The position numbers were made by a program, and so were the translations under genes. The notes below the pieces were generated by a model. The model was not told the origin of the DNA, did not search any database, and was given only the letters and a program-made list of their open reading frames with translations. 64,000 nucleotides of DNA, from positions 1-64,000 of the forward strand of contig CALSCQ010002401.1 in NCBI GenBank assembly GCA_943704525.1, read 5' to 3'. Below are positions 1 to 12,700 of this stretch, in pieces. How positions within the stretch are numbered: the first letter of the stretch is position 1; each line of letters starts with the position of its first letter. The DNA is from Pigoraptor vietnamica (taxonomy: Eukaryota; Opisthokonta; Filasterea).

Positions 1-1722
1 AGACTGTTGAGTCCAGCGCCGCCGACCCGCCACTGTGCAGTCACGCCCGGCAGCCGAGCCTCCAGTCGGTAGGGGCAGGGAAAGAGGAGGAGGAGGGGGA
101 GGAGGTCAGACACTGTGTGCAATCGGGGTCTCGGAGCAGAATGCCACTCACGTGGGGCCCGCGTCCGCGTAGAGCTCCCACTTGGTGATGTCGGTGGAGG
201 GGCACGCAAAAATCTGCACGGTCCCGCTCTCGAAACCAGCCGCGAGCATGTAGCTGCACGCGCGCGCATGTGAGATGGAGCATTGTGTGGCATGTTGAGC
301 TTTGTGATGTTTGCATGCGGACAAGCCGCGTTCGCCCACCGATCGCCCGCAAGCGCCGGCGCCCAATCGACGGCCGTTACGCTCAAGGACATTCGGGTGA
401 ATGTGTGGACCATGTCCCACGTGCCGCTTTCGCCGCGCTCCCATATCTTGATCTGCGACGGGGACAGTCAGCGGCACATCCACAGCGCACAGGCGCACAG
501 GCTCACGACCCACCGTTTTGTCGCGGGAGGCTGTGGCAAAGAAGCGGTCGTCGTGAGACCACGCGACGCTCCACACGATCCGCTCGTGGCACTCGGACTT
601 GGAGTGCAGTGCGTACGCCGGCGACCCAGCTGTGCGGTGCAAGTGTCGGCGGCGGATTGCGTGAACAAAGGCCCGAATGATTGGTGGCAGCAGCAAACAC
701 AGACACGCTTACCGTCGGTGCTGCGCTCGAACAGCGACCACGTACGGTCCCTCGACACAGCCGCAATCCAGTGGTCGTTGTGAGAGAAGGCGATGCACGT
801 GACGGTCAGTTGGTGCGCCGGTAGGGGATCCGCGTCCACCCACGCGCCCCCGGCCGCCGCACGCCACCCGCGCAGAGTGGCCAGGTCGGCGCGATTGGCC
901 GCGCACGCGCTGTACACGAGCGTGCCGTCCGCGTTGACGGCAAGACATGCAAGCTCGTTTCCGTGCGCATAGAGCTTTGCCGCCTCCGGCCACAGCGTGT
1001 TTTGCACCAGATACCCTTCGAGAGGCACCGCGCTCGGCGCAAGCACCGCATCTGCGCGGAACGTGGGCGGGTTTTCCTCGGCAAAGGGTCCGTCGTCCTC
1101 ATTACCCGCGCCCGCAATTGCGCGCGCCTCCGATTCGTTCGCGGAAGAGGAGCCGGAAAACACGGCCTTGTTGGAGAGTCCCAGGGCGGGCACGCTCGCG
1201 CCCAGCGCCCGTCCCTCGTCCTTGCAGGGGATGCCGCGCGCGCGCACAGCCTCCACAAACGTGGCGGGCGCCTCGAACACACGCACGACCTTTTCCTCCG
1301 CACCGCTCGCCATGCGGGGCGCAGCGCGGCCCAGGAATCGCGCGCACTTGATATCGAATCCGTGCGACTGCGGCCGCGCAAGCTCGTGCCACGCGGTGCC
1401 GGACCCCTCGGCGCGCGGCACAAGCACCCGCGCCGTCTGGTCCGCCGACACGGAGAGCAGGCATTGGCCGCCCGCCACGCCCCAGTCCATGTCAGTGACG
1501 GGTGCGAAGTGTCCCCCGGCGCATGGACGCGCGCGCCAGTTGCCATCCGCGTGCGTGCGCGACCAGAGGTGCAGGGCGCCGTGGTATCCGTGCGCAAGGA
1601 CGTGCGCGCCACCGGGCCCAAACACAGCCCCATAGAGCCCCAAAGTGCGCCCGCCGAGCTCACCCATGCGCGCCTGCATAAGCGAAGTGTCAGCAGAGCA
1701 ATAGGCCACACACACAACACGC

Positions 1723-1793
<71 letters not shown>

Positions 1794-3009
1794 TTGCATT
1801 AGATATCTCCTGTTCTTCCAGCCTCCAGCTGATCCCATTCTGCGATCACACTCACCGCGTTCGCCCACACGCCTGCGCGGATGTCGGGCTCCCACAGCAT
1901 CACCGACTTGTCCATCGACGCGGACAGCAGCGCCATCGGCTGCACGTAATGCGCCCCATCCGCGCGCGGCGGGTGCCACCGCACGCTGTACACCCAGTCG
2001 TCGTGTCCGCTGATCACAGTGTCGAGCGACGCGCGCACCGCCAGCGCCTCCCCGCCCGCGGCGACGGTGGCCTCGTGAAGGCGCCCGCTGAGCTCTTCCT
2101 CACCCAAGGGCGCAGCGGGCGCACGCGGCAACGCGGATGCCAACACTTCCACACGCCACACGCGCACATAAGCGTCCTGTGCGCACGTCGCGAGGAGAAG
2201 CGCCCCGCTTCCGCGCCGCCCGCTGCCGTCGGCCGGCCGCTCGTGTGTCATCGCAATGCCCCTGATCCAGTTGTCGTGCCCGCCGAGGGAGAGGGCCGGC
2301 GCGAATGCATCGCAGTGCCGCGCGCGCACGAGCACGCTCACGCGGCAGTTCGTTCCGCCTGTCGCCAGCACCGCACCGCCCGCCGACCCCTCCGCGAGTG
2401 CAACGCACTGCGTAAACTCTCCTCCGCCGCCACGCGCCCCAATGATCTGCACGCATGCCCACGCAAGACCACCGCTAGCCCTCTCCCACACGCGCACTTC
2501 CTCTGCCGCGCAAGTGGCCGCGACATGTCCATCGCCCCAGCTGAGCGCATCCGCACCCGTCACCGACGCAGCGTGTCCTGCCAGGGGGACGGGATCGCGC
2601 GCAAGCGCACGCGTCGTTGCGTCGAACGACCAGCAAAAAACGGAGCCGTCGGATGCCCCGGAGATCAGTTCGGCGACCTGCAGCCGAGAGTGTGAGGCAG
2701 TGCACTCGCAGGCACCACAGCATGCGCAACTCGAGGGTGTGAGGCAGTGCACTCGCAGGCACCACAGCACGCGCAACTCACACTCACGGCATCCGCCGCT
2801 CTGCGCTCAATCCACCGCACGCAGTTGACGCGGCCACCGTGCGCGTGCAGCGTGGCCACAATGCGCGCGGCGCCGTCCCGCGCTCCCTCGGCGGGGTCGA
2901 GCACGGCGACGGCATTGCACGCGCCGTACGCCGCGAGAGAGGGCGAGGGGCACCAGTCGGCGCACTGCGGGACGCGGTTGCAGCCCACGGCCACGTGCTC
3001 GGCCTCCAT
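1..3009 (-). CDS. ELP2: Elongator complex protein 2 (WD40), 3' end off window
   Basis: ELP2 is the WD40 scaffold of the Elongator complex, which modifies wobble uridines of tRNAs in the cytosol. Seven exons join with consistent phase: 3009-2788, 2677-1856, 1673-713, 629-514, 452-340, 253-152 and 32-1, giving about 789 residues before the window edge. Tandem WD40 blades are visible, with motifs such as HGALHLW, VYSVRWHP, SACAANRADLAT and SHDDRFFATASRDKT. The N-terminus (CNRVPQCADWCPS) and the junction GVWANA/ARMGELGG follow the ELP2 pattern. The ATG at 3009 is the first in frame before the conserved start. Intron 1 carries a 47-bp tandem repeat and intron 2 a CA/TG microsatellite. The gene is incomplete: the last blades and the stop codon lie left of base 1. 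Confidence 0.88.
1729..1791. repeat. (CA)n microsatellite in ELP2 intron 2
   Basis: About 60 bp of almost pure CA dinucleotides (TG on the ELP2 sense strand), inside the intron 1674-1855. Confidence 0.95.
2689..2782. repeat. 47-bp tandem duplication in ELP2 intron 1
   Basis: Two near-identical 47-bp copies, starting near 2690 and 2737 and sharing GTGAGGCAGTGCACTCGCAG. They fill almost the whole intron 2678-2787. Confidence 0.9.
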
Positions 3010-3206
3010 GGGCGCGGCGTCTGCGCCTCTGTCTTTGTCTGTGCGCTGTGCGTCGCCGCACTTCTGCTTTCTGTGAGCGAATTATGAGAGCCAACAAATC
3101 GATTGAATCCCTGATAAAGTAACAATCCAACTGAGCAAGGGCTCAGCCGAATGCATTCGCCGCGCAATGCTTCCATTTCTGTGCAGCTGTATTTTGTTAC
3201 GTGTGC

Positions 3207-6200
3207 TCACGCGTGCAAGAGGTTCAGCTCGGCCTGCGAGGCCTGTGTCTTCGGGTGCCCCGCAAAGCTGTCGCGGCGAATGTGCGCACTCTGGCGACGA
3301 CGCAGCACGAGCACAGCGACGCCCGCCGCCGCCGCAACGCCCACGACGCAGCAGACCACAATCACCGCAATGGCCCAGCCAGCCAGGCCCGACGAGCCGC
3401 CGCCGGACATGTAACACACTGCAGGCACCGCAGGGTCAGCATGCTGCGGAGGGTGGTTGGCGGCGCGGACGAGGGCAACCCACCTTCGTTCGACGTGATG
3501 CTGACACCGCCGCTTTGCCCGGCGCACGCCGCGACGGCGAGGCTCTGGCTCACCTGAGCCGCGGGGTGGTCGTAGTCCTCCACGACAACGTACTCCACCT
3601 GGGAATGGCGACAGAGCACGTCAGCCCCTGTATCACGCTGCACCGCATGCGAAAGCCATCCCAATTCACGCACGCACCTTTTGCGATCCGTCAGGCTGCT
3701 GTGACGTCGACAGGACGCGCACGGACGACGGCGGCACCGATGCTCGTGAGGCGAGCGCGGCCGCAATCGTAAAGCCGAGCGCTTCGCTGCTGACCGAGGC
3801 CGAGGTGTCGACGCGGACAACGGCAGCGAGCTGCAATGGGCGGCGTGGTCAGCATAGAGCAGGCGTAGGTGTGGAGGGACGTGCGGGATGGATGCGGGAG
3901 ACGACCGACGCACAATGCAATGCATGCAAGAAAGCGCAAGCAGGGATCATTGCGAACGGGTGGCGCAAGCGGAGAGGTCGTGCAATGGCGTACCGGCGCC
4001 GTGGTCTTGACGTAGAGGCGCTGGGCGACGGCGCCGATGAGCGGATATCCGTTGCGGAAGTCGTCGAGGTCGATTGCCCAGAACATGGACCCGCCGAGCT
4101 TGCGCGAGACGAGGTAGTCCACCTTCATGCCGAGCGTACGCTCGTTGTCGTACGACACCCACTGCGTGCCCTGCACCGCGTACATCGACTTGGTCGCATC
4201 ATGGTAGGTGGCCGTCGCCCCCGTGCGCAGCATTCCGAGAATTTCGTAGTACGAAAGGAAGCCGCCCGCGGCCGTGTAGGGGCCCGCAGCGCCAGCACCC
4301 CTGGCCGAAGCACCCATGCCGCTGTTGGACGCCGCCGACAGCTCCCAGCTGCGCCCGTAGCTCGCGAGCCCAAGCACGAGCTTCGAGGGGGGCATGCCAC
4401 CCGACAGCCACTTGGTGACGGCGAAATCGATGCTCAATGTCGACTTGCTGTCAAAGAGCGCCGTGTGCGCGCCCGTCAATGCCTCCCACGACCCGTGCAG
4501 GTCGTACGACATGAGACCAACCCAGTCCACGTACTGCGGGGGCAACGCATCGCATCGTCAGCATAAAGCGGCGGACACAGCATGCCCACGGCACGACGCA
4601 ACATACGTTGTGAATCTGCGAGACATCGTAGCCGTTGTTGATCGTGCTCTCGCCGGCACCGACGGCAATGGTGAGCAGCAAGCGCTCCTTCTTGGCTGCA
4701 ACAGGACGCACGTGTCAACACAGTCCGCCAGCAATGCCATTTCGCGCGGGAGGGCGAGGGCATGCTGTGGAACGCACCCGGGACGGTCTCCTTGTTGATT
4801 TCGTCGCGGAAGGCCTTGAGCATCTCCACGTAGTTCGCCTTGTCCTGCGCACGGCCCCCCTGCGCGGCGTCGCCGGGGTACTCCCAGTCGATGTCAACGC
4901 CGTCAAAGTCGTTCGCGCGCGCAAATGCAATGCAGTTCCTGCGCGTGCGGTTGTCAATACAAGGCGCCAGTGTGCCGCCTTCGAGCGAGGGAGCCCCCAA
5001 CATGAACACGCGACCCTCACCGTGCGAATATCCGGCGCGTGCTGTCACTCGCCGCCATTGTCGTGAAGATGCTGCTGGTACCGCCGTCCGCGTTGAAGTT
5101 CCAGCCGCCGAGGGAGATGAGCGTCCGGATCGCGGGGTTCTGCGAGCGCACGTGCGTGTGGAAGCGCTTGTACATCCCCGGCGCGTAGTCCAGAATGTCG
5201 TTCCACTCCACTGCTTGGATCTGTAGGGTGCCAAAAGAGTGAGCGGCGGCGCAACAGGCGGCTGAGGCTGGCGAGCCGACGGCTCACCTCGTAGTTGGCG
5301 GTGACCTTGGCAAAGCCGTACGCGATGTGCGTGAACAGCGTCGCGTCAATGTCCTCTGGAAAGAACTTGTACATGCCGCCGCCGCCCGAGCGGTACTGCG
5401 CCCAGTTTGTGTAGTACCTGCGGACAGCACACGGTCAGGCGCAGTTTGGGTCGTTGGATGGCGGCGACAAATGGCGTACCCAATGTTGCGGTAGGGCGTT
5501 GTCGTCGAGGGCTTGCATGCGCCGCAGTCCGACTGGCAGGTGCCGCACGTTTCGGCGCCATTGCAAGCGCCGTCTCCGCACTGCGGGTGCAAGGGAACAG
5601 CGTTCAGTAACAAGGGGGCAGCTCCATGACGGGCACAGAGTGACGCACCCGCGGAGGGCACGCGCCGCAGTCGCGTGGGCACGTCGAGCACGACTCGGAC
5701 AGTGCAAAGCAATAACCATCGCCGCACACGGGCGTGGGCTTGTCCTCCGTGTGGTTGGCGGGAGTGCCGTCCGGAAGCGCAGTCCGACAAATGTCAGACT
5801 CGTTCTTGCGCACGATGTTGCCACCGTAACACACATATCCGCTCGGCGCCTGGATGCTGTCGCTGGCAACGCCGCGCGCGCACGTGTAGTATTGGGGCGC
5901 GCAATTGCGGGGCCAGCACAGCGTTTCCTTGTCCGCGCCCGTGCAGGGCTTGCTGCTGGGCTGGCCGTTGTCGGGGTTGGTCGTGCCGCCGCTGTTGTCC
6001 ACCTGCCACACACACCACAACGTCAGTATAGCAGCCCGGCGAACAATCGCCGGCGAACAATCGCACCCACACTGCATGTGATGCCGTCGCCCTTGTAGCC
6101 CACAAGGCACGTGCACAGGCGGCCGCCAAACGTGTTTGTGCACGCCGCGCGCACAGAGCACCCGCCGTTGTTGCCGTCGGCGCATTCGTTAACATCGACA

Positions 6201-8011
6201 GTTACGACGACGTCGGCCCTGTCCACCTGATTCGCGGCATCCTTCACGGTGAGCCGGAATGTGTAAGTTCCAGCAACGAGTCCAGACACCCCTGTCGTCG
6301 AGGCCGTCGGCGTGGCAAGATTCGGCGTGTTCGGTCCGCTAACCAACGACCAAAGGTAAGAGACGATGCCCTTGTCGTCGGAGCTGGCCGAGCCGTCGAG
6401 CGTCACCGCGCTCGTGGGCAACACAATGTCCTGGCGCTTGCCGGCACTTGCCACCGGCGGCTGGTCCGCAACGACGGCGCTGACCCGCACGGCCACGGAG
6501 TCCTGCGCGACTGAGCCGCGCGCGTCCGTCACAACAACGCGCACGATACCCTCTCCCGCCGCGGCACGCGACACCGACAAGGTTGTGCCAGTAACAGAAG
6601 GCCCGATCGCAATGGGATTGCGGCCGGCCGCAGCCTCAAAGGTCCATGCGATTTTAGTGCCATTCCCGGTGACTTGGACCTGTGCGTGCAGGCGGGTAAG
6701 AAGAGGGCAACTGACGAGTATCACGTGCGCGCAAACATGTCGGCACTCACCGTAATCGTGGCGGGCGTCGATGCATCCACATCGAACATCAGAAGACCCG
6801 AGGCGGGTTTTCCCAGAATGGTGGCCGTCGGAAGGGTGTAGCCGGCTGCCTGGCACGGCGTCTTGCAATCGTACGTGTGGACGAGCACGCCTCCCTTGCA
6901 GAGCGTGCCGGGCGCCACGGGCCGCGGGCTGAGCGCCTTGCCGCCCACACAGTTCACGTACTGGTCGCAGCAGTCGCCGGGGAAGCACGCGATCCCGTCC
7001 GCCACACCGGCGCAAAGACCATCCGACGGTACGGTGGGGCGATCATCAGGGCGCGGTGCCGGCGGCGCCTGTGAGGACTGCACGGGGGCTGCGGCGGAGG
7101 TGGGTGGCGCGGCGGACGAGCGCGGCGGTGCCGGGCCAGACGTCGGCGCCACAGGGACGGGAGACGCATTGCCTCCGGGACGGTAGCCGGCAACAAGATC
7201 GGAGAGCGTAGGGCCGTTGCGGAACTTGGTGTCACACGTGGCGCAGAGCCAGCACGTCTGCGGGTATGTCGCGTCCCCACCAACAAACACGGGCTTGGGG
7301 TGCGCCGATTCGACGGGCACGCCACCAGACACCGTGTAATCGACGCACGAGTAGTAGGGGCTCAAGCCGAAGCCGCCACCGTACCACACCCTGCACGAAT
7401 CAAACGCATTTGAACGGAATGCGCAACGGCGAACTCCTTATGACGCCGACATTACCCACCACTGCACCGTCCAAACGCCGTCGGCCGCAAACGCCGGCAC
7501 GGCAGCCGTCACCTCGCACGGCGTGCAGCCCGGGGAGAGGACATTGTCGCACTGCGTCTGTGCCGTGCACGGGTATTCGTGGCACGAGTACTTTGTGACG
7601 CCCGCGTCGAAGCTGGCGTGGTCGCCGCTGGCGGACGCGAGCGCCCATGCCACCCGAATGATGCCGCCTGCACCACACGAGTCAGCAGCGGTTCAACCAC
7701 ACACCCAGCGTACCCTGCACCCACCAGGATGATTGTTCCGGGGCCACTGAAGCGAGATGACGTCGCCGCGCTTCACGGTGGCGCGCGGTTGGTTGGGGTC
7801 GTACCTGGAACGAGACGGCGTCAGAGCGAGCGGAGGGAACAAATAACCCCGGCGCAACCCACCCCTTGTCGCAAGGTCCCACGAGTTCCCCGCGCCATGT
7901 CTGCGCCTGATTCGAGCGCGTGACGGGCTTGCTGACGTAACTGTGCGCGAGAGCGGGCGCGGCACACAAGGCCACGCCGACGAGGGCCAGGAGAAGACGC
8001 GGCGCCGCCAT
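3207..8011 (-). CDS. Membrane-anchored LPMO-like / GH18 chitinase fusion
   Basis: Fifteen exons (8011-7863, 7804-7725, 7667-7460, 7390-6751, 6679-6071, 6002-5649, 5580-5480, 5417-5288, 5220-5021, 4938-4778, 4695-4607, 4533-3994, 3830-3678, 3598-3484, 3418-3207) join in phase to 1,246 residues. Residues 1-22 are a signal peptide ending ALA. The mature protein would begin with His23 (HSYVSKPVTR), and His75 lies in WPRNNHPGG; together these fit the histidine brace of copper lytic polysaccharide monooxygenases. Next come a Cys-rich segment, a Ser/Pro linker, a peritrophin-like chitin-binding module, two Ig/PKD-like modules, a Ca-binding EGF (to about 562), a second chitin-binding-like module and two CGDGxC repeats. 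GH18 spans about 714-1087, with the catalytic motif DGVDIDWE (Glu843). A juxtamembrane domain, one membrane helix (about 1190-1213) and a short cytoplasmic tail follow. It probably degrades chitin at the cell surface. The LPMO family is not assigned, and activity is inferred. Confidence 0.85.
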
Positions 8012-8493
8012 TGTGAACAACGAGAGATTGCGCGGCCGCGTTTGTGCCTTTCAGCGCGGGACACGCCGGTGCATTTATAGTGCAAGGTCTCAAGGTCTGC
8101 GGTTACGAGTGCCGTGCTGTGTTCGGCAGTGCCCGGCTGTGCGGCACACGCGTTCGGAAGGGACAGCCATGCTCAGCCGCAGTAAACAACGCGCGATTGG
8201 CTGGAATCAACGGCATGCCCTTTTATGGGAATTGGGTGGGCTGGTGACGGGACGGACTCTCATGCCCCAAATATGGAGTGTGGTCGGACGATGTTTTCTT
8301 ATCAGGCAACTGTCGGCGTGAGAACAGATCTTGTCATATGCATGTTACACACACATGTTACCCATTTAATTCGTGACGCGCATGTGACGACTGTAATTTG
8401 GTTCCACGTGCTGAACCGAGTTGAAGTTCAAAGATCCCAAGTGCAGCGTGAAATCGAGTCACGGAAAACGCATATCTGCGCCCCTCTCTGAAA
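8012..8493. promoter_or_regulatory. Shared upstream region of chitinase fusion and PNO1
   Basis: 482 bp between divergent start codons. I see no coding potential and no recognisable core promoter element. It holds two ACACATGTTAC-like copies near 8346-8361. Confidence 0.5.
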
Positions 8494-9451
8494 ATGGAAG
8501 TCGACGACGGTGCGATGGTTGAATCGGAGGAGCTTGAGGCTGCGGCGGAGGTGATCCGCGCGCAGCGGCACCTTCACGAGACTGGGCTCGCTGCCATGGA
8601 AGCGGACGGAGGGCCTGCGGACAGGCCGCAGTTCGCCCCGCTCTCTGCGCAAGAAGTGCTGGTGAGTCCGCGATGAACGAATTTCTCGAAAGAATTTATT
8701 ATTGAGCGTGCGCGCGCGCAGGGTGGTCGAATGGAGGAGCGCAAGGTGCCCGTCCCGCCCCATCGCTACACGCCGCTCAAGGCAGATTGGGTCAAGATAT
8801 ACACCCCGATTGTGCAGCACATGAAGCTGCAAGTTCGCATGAATCTGAAGACTCGGCAGGTTGAGCTGCGGGTGGGTTGGACTTGCGGCCCATGCGGTGA
8901 CTGTCCCTGTCTCATTTTCGCTGTGTGCAGACGTCGCCCCACACAGAGGAAAGCGGCGCATTACAAAAGGCATTCGATTTTGTCAAGGCGTACATGATGG
9001 GTTTTGACGTGGAGGTGAGACTTTGTGTGCACTGCGTGTTGATTTTCTTCTGTACGCTGAATGCGCTGTGTGCAGGATGCAATGGCGCTGCTGCGATTGG
9101 ACGACCTGTACGTCGACAGTTTTGAGGTCACCGATGTGAAGCCCCTTCACGGCGATCATTTGTCGCGCGCAATTGGTCGTATCGCGGGCAAGGGCGGCAA
9201 GACAAAGTTTACTATTGAGAATGTCACAAGGACGCGCATTGTGCTTGCGGACACCAAGATACACATCCTCGGCTCGTTTCAGAACATCAAGATTGCGCGC
9301 GACGCCCTTGTGAGCCTCATTCTAGGTGAGTCGTCTGTATGGCTCTGTGTGCTGCGCGGCATGAGCTGACGCTCGGCGTGCAGGAAGCCCCCCCGGCAAG
9401 GTCTATGGGCAACTGCGCTCTGTCGCAAGCCGCATGTCGGAAAGGTTTTGA
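8494..9451 (+). CDS. PNO1: PNO1/DIM2, KH-domain 40S assembly factor
   Basis: PNO1 (Dim2) is a nucleolar and cytoplasmic RNA-binding factor. It works with the endonuclease NOB1 in final maturation of the small-subunit rRNA. Five exons (8494-8661, 8722-8871, 8931-9014, 9076-9325, 9384-9451) give 239 residues. The family hallmarks are all present: [33 protein letters not shown], the KH-domain block [16 protein letters not shown] followed by [10 protein letters not shown], and the C-terminal [16 protein letters not shown]. Length and ending (SERF) match homologues. All introns are short GT-AG (52-69 bp). The gene is preceded by the divergent chitinase fusion and followed by the co-directional AP-1 gamma gene. 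Confidence 0.95.
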
Positions 9452-9767
9452 TCGAGTAAATCACGTGACGAAATCCGGGGTGGCCAAAAAGGGTTAGGCG
9501 TGGGAGTGCCGGGTCACTTTTCAAATTGGCCGGGCATTTACATTGAAAATTTCCAAAAAAAATCACAAAAATGGCCTCTCGTGCGCAATGATCGGCCCTC
9601 GAGTGTGCGCACAGCAGTGCGCCAAAGGTTGCACCGCAGCCGCTTTTTCGGCCGTTCTCTGTCACAGCGGCAGTGTGAAAGGCGTGCGTGCGTGGAGTGC
9701 ATTGGGACACAGCAGCAGATTGCTTACTCACGCGGGGCACGGTGCGAGTGAGCGCAGTCACCCAAAG
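9452..9767. other. Intergenic, PNO1 to AP-1 gamma
   Basis: 316 bp between co-directional genes. It must hold the PNO1 3'UTR and the AP-1 gamma promoter. No gene or repeat is seen. Confidence 0.5.
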
Positions 9768-12700
9768 ATGCCCGCCGACGTCAAGTTGCGCGAGCTCATC
9801 CGGCAGATTCGCGCGACGCGGACGGCCGCAGACGAGCGCGCGGTGGTGGCCCGCGAGTGCGCCAATATTCGCACGGCGTTCAAGGAGGAAGAGAACGAGT
9901 CGCGCTGCCGCAATGTCGCCAAGCTGCTGTACATTCACATGCTGGGCTACCCGGCGCACTTTGGGCAGCTCGAGTGCCTCAAGCTTGTCGCGTCGAACCG
10001 CTTCATTGACAAGCGCGTCGGATATCTGGGCGTCTCCATGCTCCTGGATGAGCGCGCGGATGTCCACGTTCTTGTGACGAACTCGCTGAAGAAGTGGGTG
10101 TGTGGCGCACTGGTGTTTGGCGGCCGTTGTGCTAACGACGGAATGCCCTGCAGCGACATGAACTCGCAGAACCAGTACATTGTCGGTCTCGCACTCTGCA
10201 CGCTCGGCAGCATCGCGTCGTCGGAGATGGCCCGCGACCTGGCCTCTGAGGTCGAGAAGCTTCTCCGCAGCTCGAACCCGTACATTCGCAAGAAGGTGGG
10301 GACTGCTGTCGGTGCCCTGGTTCTTTGACTGTGACGTTCGAGGCATCGGATTCGCTAATTGGACGGCATACGTAATTAGGCCCAGCTGTGCGCGCTGCGC
10401 ATTGTGAAGAAGGACGCCGAGCTGCTCGAGACGTTTGCCAATGCCACGCGACAGCTCCTGAGCGAGCGGAACCACGCCGTCCTTCTCACGGGCGTGTCGC
10501 TGCTCATCGAAATGTGCAAGCACAGCGCGGAGGCCCTCGAGTATTTCCGCAAGGTGCGGCGCTGGCGGATGTTGCCGTCCCTCTGTTGGATGCCTGCGCC
10601 TGCTTGGCTGTCTTGGTTTATGCGGTTCTCTCTCCCGGTCGCAGAATGTGCCGAATCTCGTGCGCATTCTCAAGAACCTCGTGATGAGCGGCTTTGCGCC
10701 GGAGCACGACGTTGCGGGGATCACGGACCCCTTCCTCCAGGTGAAGGTCCTGCGCCTCATGCGCATTCTCGGGCACGGCGACGCCGAGGCCAGCGACGCC
10801 ATGAACGACATTCTCGCGCAGGTGGGTGGCCGGGACGACCCTGCTGCGGGACGACCCTGCTGCGGGACGACCCTGCTGCGGGACGACCCTGCTGCGGACG
10901 ACTCTTTGATGGGTGGTGCAGGAAGCAGCGCGTGACAGTTGTCCGTGCATACGCAGGTGGCGACGAACACGGAGACATCCAAGAACGTGGGCAATGCCAT
11001 TCTCTACGAGACTGTGCAGACGATTATGCACATCAAGTCGGAGTCGGGGCTTCGCGTGCTCGCGGTCAACATCCTCGGGCGCTTCCTCGTCAATCAGGAC
11101 AAGAACATTCGGTGCGTGGCGCGTCGTTTGCGCGCGTTTCTCGGCAGCTGCTAACACTGGTGCTGTGCTGGTGGGCCACAGGTACGTCGCCCTGAGCACC
11201 TTGTTGCACACGGTGAACGAGGACGCGAATGCCGTGCAGCGGCACCGCAACACGGTCGTCGACTGCCTCAAGGACGCGGATGTGTCGATCCGCAAGCGTG
11301 CGCTCGAGCTCCTGTTTGCCCTTGTCAACGGCGGGAACATTCGCGCGCTGATGCGGGAGCTGCTCAACTTTATTGAAGTGGCGGATGTCGAGTTCAAGCA
11401 GTACATGACCACGAACATCTTCCGCGTCGCCGAGAGGTGCGTTGCTGACGCGGCCCTTTTCAATTTTCCTCCGGCTTCATCCGCGTGTGTTGACGGGGCT
11501 CTTGTTTGCACGCAGGTTTTCGCCCAACAAGCGCTGGCACATTGACACGGTGCTCAAGGTGCTCGTGAATGCCGGCAACTACGTGCGCGACGATGTCGTT
11601 TCGAGCCTCATCTCTCTTATCCAGAACACCCCGGAGCTGCACGCGTACACGGTCCAGAAGCTCTTCCTCGCGCTCCAGGAGGACATCATCCAGGTGAGAC
11701 TTTGTGTTGTGTGTGTCGCGCTGTTTTTGTTGGCAGCGCAGCTGCGTTGACCGCTGTTCTACGACCATGGCGCGCAGCAACCGCTCGTCCAGGTCGGACT
11801 GTACTGCATTGGCGAATACGGCGACCTGCTGCTTGCGGGCGCTGTGGAGGAGGAGGAGCCAATCTCGGTACGTGAGGGCGAGTTTGCAGTGTCGCAAGCG
11901 TGTTACTGAGGCTCAAGAGTTGCAGGTCTCCGAGGGCGACGTCCTTGCGCTGCTCGACTCCGTCCTGACGAGCCCTCACTCGTCCCTTGTGACGCGGGAG
12001 TACGCGCTCAACGCACTGGCGAAGCTGAGCACGCGCTTCAGCGCCGGTGCTGAGTGAGTGTTACATTTTGTACTTCTTATCTGTGTTGAGTAAGTATTTG
12101 CATTTGTATACGTCGTAATAACGTGCTCTGTTACCTGGCAGCCGCATCCGCAACATTTTGGCGCGGTACGGCGTGGACGTCGATGTTGAACTGCAGCAGC
12201 GCGCTGTGGAGTACAACAGCCTGTTCGCCAACGACACCATCCGCCGCGCTTTGCTCGAGCGCATGCCGCCGATTGAGCCCAAGACGCAGGGGCGCTATGC
12301 GGGCGAGGAGGAGGAGGCCGACGTCGCTCCCGAGGCGGCTGCACAGGGGGCGGCGCCTGCAGGTGCGGCGCAGTTCCATGGCGCGTTTATCACGGCATTG
12401 TCTGTGGTTGCTCATGAAACGATTCCTCGCAGCCCCAGCACCCTCCATTGCAGCACACACACCAGCGGCCGCGGTGAGTGTGTGGTTCTCGTTGTTCGTA
12501 CTATCGAGGCAACCGAGTGTCACCACACGCGTGTGTTGTCTCTGCACATAGCAGTCCTTCCCCGGAGGCCCGGCGTTTTGTTGATGCCCTTCTGCCTCAT
12601 CTTGCAGAGCAATGTTTTGGACCTCCTCGGCGGGGTTGCGGTGGCTCCGTCGGCTCCCACGCACACGCAACCGGCGCAACGTGCGGGTGATCTCCTCGAC

